This document shows positions 22,101 through 28,821 of a DNA stretch of 53,784 nt, one piece after another. The DNA lies in NCBI RefSeq assembly GCF_017115095.1, contig NZ_JABXKI010000086.1:1-53784 (forward strand). The letters run 5' to 3'. The DNA comes from Nostoc sp. NMS4 (GTDB lineage Bacteria > Cyanobacteriota > Cyanobacteriia > Cyanobacteriales > Nostocaceae). The notes beneath the pieces were generated by a model. The model ran no database searches. It was not told where the DNA came from and was given only the letters and a program-made list of their open reading frames with translations. The first letter of the stretch is position 1. Each line of letters opens with the position of its first letter. The translations under genes and the position numbers were made by a program.

Positions 22101-22426
22101 CCACCAAAGTCTTCCATGACTAAGGCATAGCCATTGAGATAGGCTTCCAAGCTGTAGGGTTTGATAATGCCGGGAATATCTAGGTTTTTAGCGATGGCAT
22201 ATTGGTTGCGAAACTGGACTAATTCGCTAAAAGTTGGGTAATCTCGTTTTAAGAGCTTGATGACAACTGGTAGGCGTTGGCGAAGCCCACCGTTCGCGTA
22301 GCGTCTCGCAGAGAAGGTATCGCCTTCTCGAATTGCCCGATACACTTGAGTACGAGAACCTGAATATAGTTCCTCGATGATTTGGTAGCCAGCGATTCTT
22401 AAAGTTCCATCAACTTTTGCGCTCAT
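16103..22426 (-). CDS. Giant hybrid Ser/Thr-His kinase, paralogue 3 (two PAS)
   Basis: 2107 aa, the first gene of the array. Order: Ser/Thr kinase (Lys57 in VVIK, HKD, DFS, SPEQTGR); AAA/STAND-like ATPase ([19 protein letters not shown]); a long helical region; a Ser-rich linker; GAF; PAS1 (RFQNLANNIPGMVYQF to GVMIDISNAK); PAS2 (REFLNAIIHNITDGIVVCD to AVVVMRDISDRK); a coiled coil; and histidine kinase with His1855. The G1 box reads DNANGID instead of DNGKGMS, a change in the ATP-binding loop that could alter activity. Two in-frame repeat insertions are visible: 15 residues (37-51) in the kinase N-lobe just before the catalytic lysine strand, and a heptamer-repeat peptide (HLQMTNDKGQMT) before KFLHDRVQ. 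It is the most diverged and longest of the three. The ATG at 22426 is supported by the MSAKVDGTLRIAGYQI start. Confidence 0.9.
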   Translation of the reverse strand: MSAKVDGTLRIAGYQIIEELYSGSRTQVYRAIREGDTFSARRYANGGLRQRLPVVIKLLKRDYPTFSELVQFRNQYAIAKNLDIPGIIKPYSLEAYLNGYALVMEDFGGVSLRQFTQGKTLTLEQFLPIALQLLDTLHHLHQQRVIHKDIKPANILIHPDTKQIKLIDFSIASLLPRETQEIQGINGLEGTLAYLSPEQTGRMNRGIDYRSDFYSLGVTFFELLSGKLPFESHEPMELVHCHIAKLPPALCDFNPDLPLMLGEIVRKLMAKNAEDRYQSALGLKHDLVTCLEQWRETGKHTWFDLGQRDISDRFLIPEKLYGRESEVQTLLEAFGQVANGSSQLMLVAGFSGIGKTAVVNEVHKPIVRWNGYFIKGKYDQFNRNIPLSAFVQAFRDLMGQLLTESDTQLQQWQSKILAAVGENGQLLIEVIPELEQIIGKQPAIAELSSSAAQNRFNLLFQHFIQVFTTREHPLVIFLDDLQWADSASLNLLKLLMSQSDYGYLFIIGAYRDNEVSAAHPLMLTVDEIKHASASSCINTLSLAPLSQADVNHLIADSLSCTTGQALPLTELVNQKAKGNPFFTTQFLKALHEDRLITFDWEVGFWQCDVAQVRSLALTDDVVEFMAQQLQKLPDTTQDILKLAACIGNQFDLATLAIVSEKSQIETASDSWKALQEGFIIPINEVYKFYQDSSLVIGHLQMTNDKGQMTVYKFLHDRVQQAAYSLIPDDQKQATHLKIGQLLLQKTSLRDRGEKLFDIVNHLNVGQSLITQPSQRHELAELNLAAGRKARAATAYSAAIAYLKTGIDLLPSDRWQNQYNLCLALYEGAAEAAYLSTDFEQMEQLAEIVLTHSHSWLDRVTTYQVKIQAGIAQNQYLEALQLAREILKHLGVYLPEQPTQIEINQALQHTQTLLGSRSIESLLDLPEMTALEQKAAMTIISNIMSVAYQVAPNVLPLLTFIQVDLSVQYGNATESTYSYVQYGVMLVAMLNDIDAGYRFGQLGINLLQRINAPKLAAKTIFGFNVSLRHWREPAKDTLDGFLQAYTCGLETGDLEYLALSLFCHNYTAYFTGQELSTLKQTMDLHRKVIQQYRQDGYLHIQSIYYQAVLNLLEPTPEPDRLCSKYYDENEMIPLHLEANQLLAICQIYFNKLFLSYLFHRYEQARENARLTEQYLGAAVGLIHVPLFSFYDALVQLAIYATVSQTEQAAILNRVFAHQEKLQEWAFHAPRNQAHRCALVAAERCRVIGEKAEAIDLYDRAIALAKEHSYTQEEALANELAAKFYLDWGKQRIAQEYITQAYYGYARWGAKAKVADLERHYPQLLAPILQQTRSPLSTNETIFTLESLTSSSSATSSSSSVSVALDLAAILKASQTLSGEIELEKLLSVLLHIVIENAGADKCVFMLLESGRLLVQALAQLSLSGVQNIDFYPMLLNPQPVEDSVDVPVSLINSVKRNLQPSVITDATVHPQLINDPYIQQQQPKSLLCSPILHQGKLLGILYLENNLATGAFTSDRVELLNLLCAQAAISLENARIYQNSQNYAQKLAQSLVQLQASEIRFQNLANNIPGMVYQFRLEVDGSTSTPYVSSGCLDLYGLEPEQVMAGTHSLYNMNHPDDRQAIAEAIAYSAQTLTPFEIECRIILPSEKVKWVRSTARPERQPDGAILWDGVMIDISNAKEAEASLAKEREFLNAIIHNITDGIVVCDASGKLTLFNKATREFHGLPVESLAAEQWAEHFDLYQPDGQTPLLTTEIPLFRALQGEIVENAEMIIAPKHGLRRILLASGQAIFDSSGNKLGAVVVMRDISDRKLAELALQQKSLDLEQALTDLQNAQLQMVQSEKMSALGNLVAGVAHEMNNPLGFIAASLKQAKPTIADVVAHLKLYQETLPNVSDEIRNHAEEIDLDYSLEDLPKIIDSMTMACDRLKNISTSLRTFSRADKDYKVPFNIHQGIDSTILILKHRLKANEQRPAIEVITKYSNLPQVECFPGQLNQVFMNLIANAIDALEESNIGRSFAEIQTNLNRITITTTVENHLVKITIADNANGIDEEIKQKIFDHLFTTKAVGKGTGLGLAIARQIIVEKHGGKLSFNSVLGEGTEFMIEIPV
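16515..16990 (-). repeat. 476-bp identical block, copy in paralogue 3
   Basis: Partner of 10576-11051, with no mismatch found by direct reading. The flanks differ on both sides: the 5' side changes within the FPGQLNQ/KYSNLPQ region and the 3' side at the start of the preceding PAS segment. Confidence 0.85.
20301..20350. repeat. Heptamer repeat inside the paralogue 3 reading frame
   Basis: gtcatttgtc-ctttgtcatt-tgtcatttgc followed by aaatgaccaattaccaatga is a tandem heptamer array (catttgt) plus its inverted form. It lies in coding sequence at the same protein position where paralogue 2 carries a different repeat. The same repeat family fills 48401-48540. Confidence 0.75.
22274..22318. repeat. 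45-bp dispersed repeat in the kinase N-lobe of paralogue 3
   Basis: By comparison with paralogues 1 and 2 (RETD..VVIK), this gene has 15 extra codons (residues 37-51), derived from a ggcgttggcgaagccc/cgttcgcgtagcgtctcgca-type repeat. The length is a multiple of three, so the frame is kept. Confidence 0.75.
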
Positions 22427-22445
22427 AAACTTTTACGAGAATTTC

Positions 22446-22475
22446 TTTATACTAGCCTTATAATTCCCAGGACAA
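22446..22475 (-). promoter_or_regulatory. Possible promoter of the kinase array
   Basis: On the minus strand a TTGTCC (22470-22475) and a TATAAA (22446-22451) are 18 bp apart, about 20 bp before the ATG of paralogue 3. The spacing suits a sigma-70 type promoter, but the match is ordinary and AT-rich DNA gives many such hits. Confidence 0.25.
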
Positions 22476-22527
22476 TATCTTGGTTAACAATTGGCATTGA
22501 GAATTGGGGAGATGAGGGAGATGAGGT

Positions 22528-22615
22528 AATACTGTTCGGTTAAGGCAAGAGACGGCGATTCATCGCGTCTTTGTAATTTAGAATTTTCATCAAAAAACCT
22601 TAACCGAACCGTATT
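22528..22615. mobile_element. 88-bp MITE-like element
   Basis: Terminal inverted repeats of 18 bp (aatactgttcggttaagg and ccttaaccgaaccgtatt) match at 17 of 18 positions. Inside is a second palindrome, agacggcgattcatcgcgtct. It has no coding capacity. It splits a ggagatgaggg-type repeat that is visible on both sides. It is the main content of the 308-bp gap between the kinase array and the MBL-fold gene. Confidence 0.7.
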
Positions 22616-22734
22616 GGGAGATGAGGGAGACAAGAAGATAAACAAAACTTCTAACTCAGCACCTCATGGCGATCGCTTTTTGATGATTTCTCACCGAGAT
22701 TGTTAATTTTGGATCGAGTCGAGTTAACCTACCT

Positions 22735-23466
22735 CTAAAGGGGCTGTATCCCCAGCAAAGCTGGTAAATCGAGAGAGGCGAGCTGTTGATAAGCTCGATC
22801 TATGGTACGCTTACCTCTGAGAAAACCTGTATTAGCTCCAGGACAAATATACTGGAGAGTTTCTGGTGTAAAACGTTCTAACAAGAATCGAAGACTCTGA
22901 ATTTGCCTTGGCCAGTGAAAAGTTTTAGCTGTCCGTAATGGTACTAGTTTACCATGCTGGTTAGGGAGTAAATGACGACCAGAAAATAATATACCTCCAA
23001 GTTCGCTGTAGTAGAGACAAGATGAGCCGGGAGAATGGCCTGGTGTCCAAATTACTTGTGTTTCCGTATCAATAGTAAATTCTTGCCTAAAGGTAGTTAC
23101 GGTTAAACCTGGTAACAAATACGCTTCTTGTTCTTGAATCAGCACCTCGCAGCCAAAGGTTTGCTGAATTTCAGCAGTCTTGCCAATAGCACCGCGATGG
23201 GTGAGGAATAACCAACGCACGCCTCCATGCGCTGCTAAAAAATATTGATTTGTTTGTTCTAGTGCAGGGCAATCTATGAGGATATTGCCTTCATTTCTTA
23301 CAATAAAATAAGAGGTTCCCCCTAATGTATCCCGATTGGGTGGAAAGGCAAAAATGCTCTCTTGTGCGAAGTCCGATTGCAGAGAACCTCCGCTCAGAAC
23401 TTCGTCAGGGAAAATAGGGCGTGGCGGCTTAGTTGTATGGCTTCGCTGTTGAGGTAAGGGGAACAT
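22735..23466 (-). CDS. MBL-fold metallo-hydrolase-like protein with degenerate metal site
   Basis: 243 aa with the layout of a metallo-beta-lactamase fold: GTSYFIVRNEGNILIDCP strands, then LFLTHRGAIGK, TPGHSPGSSCLYY and ILFSGRHLL. In active enzymes the first motif is HxHxDH; here it reads THRGAIGK, keeping only the first His. The later Asp of SGD is replaced (SGRH). The TPGHSPG histidine is retained. The protein is therefore probably non-catalytic or binds metal differently. It is divergent from the site-2 protease gene (about 100 bp between the likely starts). The substrate is unknown. The degenerate motifs could be normal for a cyanobacterial subfamily. Confidence 0.75.
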   Translation of the reverse strand: MFPLPQQRSHTTKPPRPIFPDEVLSGGSLQSDFAQESIFAFPPNRDTLGGTSYFIVRNEGNILIDCPALEQTNQYFLAAHGGVRWLFLTHRGAIGKTAEIQQTFGCEVLIQEQEAYLLPGLTVTTFRQEFTIDTETQVIWTPGHSPGSSCLYYSELGGILFSGRHLLPNQHGKLVPLRTAKTFHWPRQIQSLRFLLERFTPETLQYICPGANTGFLRGKRTIDRAYQQLASLDLPALLGIQPL

Positions 23467-23570
23467 AATAAAATAACTGACTAGGGACTGGGATTGAGGT
23501 CTGCCTTGTAGTTAATGCTATGGTGCTGAAGCTACTAGTGGGGCGTTTTGTCAAAATTACTGAAGATAAC

Positions 23571-25091
23571 ATGCTATTTTGGTTTCTGTTTATCCTCCTG
23601 CTGGGGCTAGCTACTTATCTAATGGTGCAGCGCAGCGTTGCTCACATCACCCGCACACCAGTATGGTTGTTGTGGCTGGTTTTAATGACACCAGCATTTC
23701 TGTTGAGTGGATGGACGCTCATTTACGGGGCGAAACCACCACCGCCGCCAGGACTAATTCTCTGGTCGGTATTTGTCTGCACAGTGTTGTACTGGATGTT
23801 GTTTCAATGGGGTCGTCAAGCACCAAGAGATACACAGACCGATGAAGCCCAAACCCAAGCCTCAGAATCACCACCGACTATCCAGCCTACCCCAGAACCA
23901 ATGGTGCGTCCTATTGAACTAACGGAAGAAACCCAACTGCGAAATTGTTTTCCTTGGTCTGTATACTACGTTCAAAATATTGAGTATCGACCACAATCTG
24001 TGATTTGCCGTGGTCAGTTGCGAACTAAAGCCAGCAACGCTTACCAGCAGATTAAGGCTAATATTGAAGCACAATTTGGCGATCGCTTCTTGCTGATCTT
24101 TCAAGAAGGTTTCAATGGCAAACCTTTCTTTGTGCTGGTTCCCAATACTCAAGCTGCTAAACAGACAAATCCCGGACGCAACCAGGAACGGTTAACTCGC
24201 CCAGGATTAGCGCTTGTACTACTAGCAGCTACTTTGCTCACTACTACCTTGGTGGGAGTAGAAAATACTGGTGTTACTCTGCCGCCTATCTGGGATATTG
24301 GATCTTTGTTCAAGCTTCTCTCTAACCGAGATGTCCTATTTAAGGGATTGCCTTATGCTTTAGGACTGATGACTATTTTGGGCATTCACGAACTTGGGCA
24401 TTATTTGACAGCTAAATTCTACAAGATTCGCTCGACGTTGCCTTACTTTATTCCTGTACCTTTCTTCTTAGGAACTTTTGGCGCATTTATTCAGATGCGT
24501 AGTCCCATTCCCAACCGCAAAGCTTTATTTGATATTAGTATCGCTGGGCCAATTGCAGGTTTTGTTGCCACTTTACCATTGCTAATATGGGGCTTGGCTC
24601 ATTCTGATGTGGTTTCTCTGACTGAAAAAACCGGACTTTTAAATCCTGATGCTCTCAATCCTAAGTATTCCATCTTATTAGCGCTACTCTCGAAGTTAGC
24701 TTTGGGAAGTCAGTTAACAGCAAAATCAGCCCTCGATTTGCATCCAGTTGCAGTAGCAGGTTTTCTGGGACTAATTGTCACAGCCTTAAATTTAATGCCT
24801 GTGGGACAATTAGATGGAGGTCACATTGTCCATGCGATGTTTGGACAACGAATTGCGATCGTCATTGGTCAAATTGCCCGCGTGTTGTTGCTGTTACTTT
24901 CTTTAGTTCGGGAAGAATTTTTGGTGTGGGCGATTATCTTATTATTTATGCCCTTGATTGATGAACCTGCACTGAATGATGTCACTGAATTGGATAATCA
25001 ACGTGACGTTTGGGGGTTATTGGCAATGGCTTTATTGATTGTAATCATTCTGCCATTACCGCAAGCGATCGCTAACTTTTTGCAAATTTAA
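23571..25091 (+). CDS. Site-2 protease family (M50) membrane metalloprotease
   Basis: About 506 aa, an intramembrane zinc protease related to cyanobacterial and plastid EGY-type proteins. The zinc motif HELGH is at 273-277 and the second motif LMPVGQLDGGH has Asp415. There are two N-terminal helices, a Pro-rich linker (about 95-120), a soluble domain (ETQLRNCFPWSVYYVQNIEYRP), then a multi-helix catalytic core. Such enzymes cleave membrane-bound substrates such as anti-sigma factors; the substrate here is unknown. The frame is open from an ATG at 23520, but the ATG at 23571 starts directly with the first helix (MLFWFLFILLLG) and is preferred. Neither start has a strong ribosome binding site. 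Confidence 0.88.
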   Translation: MLFWFLFILLLGLATYLMVQRSVAHITRTPVWLLWLVLMTPAFLLSGWTLIYGAKPPPPPGLILWSVFVCTVLYWMLFQWGRQAPRDTQTDEAQTQASESPPTIQPTPEPMVRPIELTEETQLRNCFPWSVYYVQNIEYRPQSVICRGQLRTKASNAYQQIKANIEAQFGDRFLLIFQEGFNGKPFFVLVPNTQAAKQTNPGRNQERLTRPGLALVLLAATLLTTTLVGVENTGVTLPPIWDIGSLFKLLSNRDVLFKGLPYALGLMTILGIHELGHYLTAKFYKIRSTLPYFIPVPFFLGTFGAFIQMRSPIPNRKALFDISIAGPIAGFVATLPLLIWGLAHSDVVSLTEKTGLLNPDALNPKYSILLALLSKLALGSQLTAKSALDLHPVAVAGFLGLIVTALNLMPVGQLDGGHIVHAMFGQRIAIVIGQIARVLLLLLSLVREEFLVWAIILLFMPLIDEPALNDVTELDNQRDVWGLLAMALLIVIILPLPQAIANFLQI

Positions 25092-25108
25092 AAAACTCCC
25101 CCTTTCTG

Positions 25109-26983
25109 TTAAAACGTAAAAGTAGTACGAAGTACACCTACAGTTGTTGTTTCGTTTCTGCTGTCACCTTCTGGGTTAAACAGAACAAATGCACCAGGGG
25201 TGATGCTGATATTATCACTGACTTTCACGCGATAATACCCTTCTAAATGGTAAGGAGTCGCTCGATTGTCACCAAGTTGAGCCGAACCACTAGCATCAGT
25301 ACGGTAAAGGGGTTGACCAAAAATAATCCCCGCATTATTCCCTGACTTGAATAAATCTTGAAAGTGAACTCCCACCATCCAACTTGTAAAGGTGGTGGAA
25401 GCATTGACGCTACTAGAAGAAGCATCAACAAACAAGGCTGCACCATAACCAGACAAGGCTATCTTGGGAGACAATCGCCATGTTACCGTACTCCCAACAG
25501 AGTCGAGCGCGACCGGTGTCCCAGCCGCAACCCCTCCTAAAGCACCAATATCATCACTAACTAATCCTGTACCCAAAATATTGATTTCGTGATAGCTGTG
25601 GGCATAGTTGAGAGCAATATCAAGAGCGCTACTTGGCTTCAAGGTTAACTGTGCGGCTACAACACTACTACCACTAAACAAACCTGCTCCCAAAGGTGTA
25701 GTAGAAACTCCTGGTACTGCCTCACTAGCAGATTTTTCGGGTAAATTGGCATTTACGCTGCCGTATAAAGCTCTGAAATCCAAATTTGGCGAAATATTAA
25801 AAATAAATCCCGCCGCCGATGCCAAACCAGTACCCGAAGTTCCACCAGAAACCCGTAGCACAGGATTCAAGCCGGCGAAACGAGATATTGACTCTTGCCC
25901 TTCACCATAAAAAGGCGTAATTGCTGGGAAAGCATCTGATGTTTCCGCCGCAGTTCCCGCAAACAAGGTTAATTTCTCAGCGACGGGAAAGATATACAGT
26001 AATTTGTAAAGCTGAACACTGTTTGCACCAACACTCGACAAAGTATTGACATTTAACCCCGGAAATTGTGGCTCAAAACTGGTACGTGCGCTACTCGCAC
26101 TTAAAAGCGGCGCAGCTAATCCTAAACTTTCTTGTAGGCTACCCTGTCCATTGGCTCCACCCAAAAAGTTATAAGCTTGCAATCCAGTAATTAATAAATC
26201 TTTACCAGTAAAGCTCGTGGTGAGATTTAACCGCACTCTATTTACTAGGATGATATTAGGATCGCTCTTATTAGGAGCGCCGCCGGTAGCATCAATAGCA
26301 GCAATAATGGCCTCACCATTAAGTTTGGTAGTAGTAGAAAACTGATTTGCTTGTAGTTCTGCTGTGCGTTCTTCTACAGCATCGACTCGACCCCGTAATG
26401 TTACCAATTCCGCAGCAAATTGTTCTTGTAGTTTCTGCAACTTGGCTAAATCTTCTTTTTTGACCAATTCAGCAGTTGATGTAGTAATTAGTTCATTGAT
26501 TCGAGATAAACAAGCATTTAAGCCAGCCGCAAATTCATAACGAGTCATCGCCCGATTACCCCGATAGGTTTGATTGGGATAACCTGCGATACAACCATAG
26601 CGTTCAACTAAAGATTGTAGTGCTTGAAAAGCCCAATCTGTCGGCTGTACATCAGACAATTGGGATACGGATGTTACTTGTGCAAGTTTGTCTGATGCTT
26701 GAGATGAGTTTGCAGATTGGGCTGTGATTGTCTGTAAAGAATTCTTAGCAGAACTAAACTCTAAATCTTTTTGGCTTTCATTAGCTATCAGTAATTTACC
26801 AGAAATAGCATTGGCTAAATTGCTTTTGTGAAAATCAACTTTCTCATGGCTATCAACATCTTGATAAATTACTAAGTTTTTATTGCCAATCTCTAAATTA
26901 GAAATGGCTTGTACTGGTGATAACCCAGAAATTAAGCATAAAAAGCCTACTCCCCCAGCATAAGCTAGTAGATATTTTGCCAT
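25109..26983 (-). CDS. SLH-domain OprB-type porin (iron uptake porin family)
   Basis: About 624 aa, an outer-membrane porin of the cyanobacterial SLH/OprB class. A signal peptide (to about residue 26) is followed by a low-complexity stretch, an SLH domain (about 110-170, VSQLSDVQPTDWAFQAL...TRYEFAAGLN) that anchors to cell-wall polymer, a coiled coil (KEDLAKLQKLQEQFAAEL), and a beta-barrel ending in an aromatic residue (LRTTFTF). Family members carry ions and small solutes, and some affect iron uptake. A perfect GGGAG six bases before the ATG at 26983 fixes the start; the TTG at 26995 lies upstream of that site and is unlikely. Confidence 0.9.
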   Translation of the reverse strand: MAKYLLAYAGGVGFLCLISGLSPVQAISNLEIGNKNLVIYQDVDSHEKVDFHKSNLANAISGKLLIANESQKDLEFSSAKNSLQTITAQSANSSQASDKLAQVTSVSQLSDVQPTDWAFQALQSLVERYGCIAGYPNQTYRGNRAMTRYEFAAGLNACLSRINELITTSTAELVKKEDLAKLQKLQEQFAAELVTLRGRVDAVEERTAELQANQFSTTTKLNGEAIIAAIDATGGAPNKSDPNIILVNRVRLNLTTSFTGKDLLITGLQAYNFLGGANGQGSLQESLGLAAPLLSASSARTSFEPQFPGLNVNTLSSVGANSVQLYKLLYIFPVAEKLTLFAGTAAETSDAFPAITPFYGEGQESISRFAGLNPVLRVSGGTSGTGLASAAGFIFNISPNLDFRALYGSVNANLPEKSASEAVPGVSTTPLGAGLFSGSSVVAAQLTLKPSSALDIALNYAHSYHEINILGTGLVSDDIGALGGVAAGTPVALDSVGSTVTWRLSPKIALSGYGAALFVDASSSSVNASTTFTSWMVGVHFQDLFKSGNNAGIIFGQPLYRTDASGSAQLGDNRATPYHLEGYYRVKVSDNISITPGAFVLFNPEGDSRNETTTVGVLRTTFTF

Positions 26984-27406
26984 GATAACTCCCAATCTAT
27001 ATCTGAACTAGTGACAAACTTAATTGCGATATTTCAATGGTATTGATAAGTAAATTTAAAGTATCTTTAGCAAGATAGTCTTGTTAACTTTAAAATTTGC
27101 ATATCAGAAAAGTTATTTCTGATTTGACTTATCAAAACATCAGTTTATATCGCAAGTATTAAATTATAGTAAATACTATTTTTGCAAAGAATTAACAATT
27201 AGTACTATTGATAATTTTGATAATTACTATTGACAAAATAATAATTAGAGTAGTGTGCTTTTATGGTATCGGATATAAGATAAACAGTTATTAAATATAG
27301 CAATCCTAAATCATTGCTGAATAAGCAGATCCCCGACTTCTCTAAGAAGTCAGGGATCTAAGTCTTTTGATTTGAACGAAATCAAATTTGAATTACCCAA
27401 AGGGGT
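26984..27406. other. AT-rich intergenic region upstream of the porin
   Basis: About 420 bp holding the porin promoter (minus strand) and, at 27296-27360, part of a MITE-like repeat. No ORF worth reporting is seen. The segment is very AT-rich, and no operator could be named with confidence. Confidence 0.5.
27296..27360. mobile_element. Partial MITE-like element (second copy at 40744)
   Basis: Begins with tatagcaatcctaaat and contains the hairpin gatccccgacttct/agaagtcagggatc, both shared with 40744-40837. The right terminal repeat present in the other copy is missing, so this copy looks truncated. Confidence 0.6.
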
Positions 27407-28666
27407 TTATCTTTTTGCTAATTCTGGAGTTCGCCCCTTTAAGCCAATCATCAATTTCAGCATAAATACTTTTAATACAGGTACTCGCTGCAATAACCAT
27501 AAACCGAGGCGACGAACTACCACCACAGGGAAGAAATTATTAGAAAACATCCGATCTAACAAATCGGTGAAACCTAAAATTGTCAGATTCTCTAACTTGC
27601 GCCAGCGTTCATAACCTTTGAGAATCTGAATATCGCCAATATCTTTACCCGCCTTGTGCGCTGCTTGAATTATTTGCGCCAAAGCTGCTGCATCCCGAAT
27701 ACCCAAATTTAAACCTTGTCCGCCGACGGGATGGCAATTGTGCGCCGCATCACCAATTAATGCTAGTCGAGGGAGAACATAGCGATCGCTTTGCATGAGT
27801 TGCACCGGAAAAACAAAGCGATCGCCTAGCAATTCCAATTTCCCCATGCGATCGCCATAGCGACGGCTGAGTTCTGCCAAAAATTGCTCGTCGTTTAAAG
27901 CACACAAAGCTTTTGCTTCTTCATGAGGCGCAGTCCAGACAATGCGGCAACGGTTCCCCGGTAGAGGTAAAATCGCAAAGGGGCCGCTAGACCAAAATCT
28001 TTCGTAAGCGGTGTTATTGTGGGGTTTTTCTGGTTTGACAAATGCTACAATACAAGATTGCCAATATTTCCAGCCAGAAGTTTTGATTCCAGCCGCTTGG
28101 CGAATTGGCGATCGCGATCCATCTGCTGCTACAACTAATTTGCTGCGAACTGTGCTTAACTGATTGGCAATTTTGATATCAATGGCGACTATATTCTGCT
28201 GGTATTGCGTATTTACCACTTCCGCCGGACACAGATAAGTCACATTTGGGCAATCTTTGACAAAATCTTGCAACGGCTGCAACAGTGCTTGATGTTCCGC
28301 CACATAACCCAATTCTGCTGTATTTATATCATCTGTAGTAAATTCCACCACATTAGGAGAATCGGCATCCGAAAGGCGAACGCGGTAATATTTGGCTATT
28401 TCAGGCAACATTTTGTCCCAAACGCCAATACCTTGATAAATTAGCGACGAAAGCTGATGAACAGCATAAGCTTGTCCCTTAGCTACCGCCGCAGATGCCA
28501 CTTTCGCCTCAATTAGCAAAATACTCAAACCAGAATCTTTTAAAGCAGAGGCTAGAGTTAACCCAATAATCCCACCGCCGACAATTACCAAATCATATTC
28601 ATATCCCCGCTCATTTGGCGGTGTTGGTTGAGGGGAAAGAGTTTGCTCAAGCTGCGTTATGGTCAT
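27407..28666 (-). CDS. FAD-dependent hydroxylase, UbiH/COQ6-like
   Basis: 419 aa, a class A flavoprotein monooxygenase of the UbiH/UbiF/VisC/COQ6 family. It has the N-terminal dinucleotide-binding motif (DLVIVGGGIIGLTLA, about 26-40), a central strand with VAADGSRSPIRQAAG (the DG motif of the family), and the FAD-binding GDAAHNCHPVGGQGLNLGIRDA near 310-330. The length is normal. In cyanobacteria such proteins are thought to act on quinone or other aromatic rings; the substrate cannot be told from sequence. It is monocistronic by its spacing. The next minus-strand gene upstream is a cell-wall amidase 156 bp away with no apparent link. Confidence 0.88.
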   Translation of the reverse strand: MTITQLEQTLSPQPTPPNERGYEYDLVIVGGGIIGLTLASALKDSGLSILLIEAKVASAAVAKGQAYAVHQLSSLIYQGIGVWDKMLPEIAKYYRVRLSDADSPNVVEFTTDDINTAELGYVAEHQALLQPLQDFVKDCPNVTYLCPAEVVNTQYQQNIVAIDIKIANQLSTVRSKLVVAADGSRSPIRQAAGIKTSGWKYWQSCIVAFVKPEKPHNNTAYERFWSSGPFAILPLPGNRCRIVWTAPHEEAKALCALNDEQFLAELSRRYGDRMGKLELLGDRFVFPVQLMQSDRYVLPRLALIGDAAHNCHPVGGQGLNLGIRDAAALAQIIQAAHKAGKDIGDIQILKGYERWRKLENLTILGFTDLLDRMFSNNFFPVVVVRRLGLWLLQRVPVLKVFMLKLMIGLKGRTPELAKR

Positions 28667-28821
28667 TGTTAAGTTAGATTACAGCGTCTTAACTATTATT
28701 TTGACGCGATCGCGCCTCCTTGAGCAACTTTAAAAGCTAAACTAAGCATTTCTTCCTTCTCTTCCTTTGTGTACTTTGCGTCCTTTGCGGTTCGTTTCCC
28801 TAATTTTGCATAAACCCTAAA

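Noticed and set aside
10164-22426. Assembly duplication as the cause of the kinase array
   Set aside because: The three genes differ over most of their length, including PAS number, so they are real paralogues; only the 476-bp block leaves room for an assembly question.
22735-25091. MBL-fold gene and site-2 protease as a functional pair
   Set aside because: They are divergent neighbours, but nothing in their sequences links their functions.
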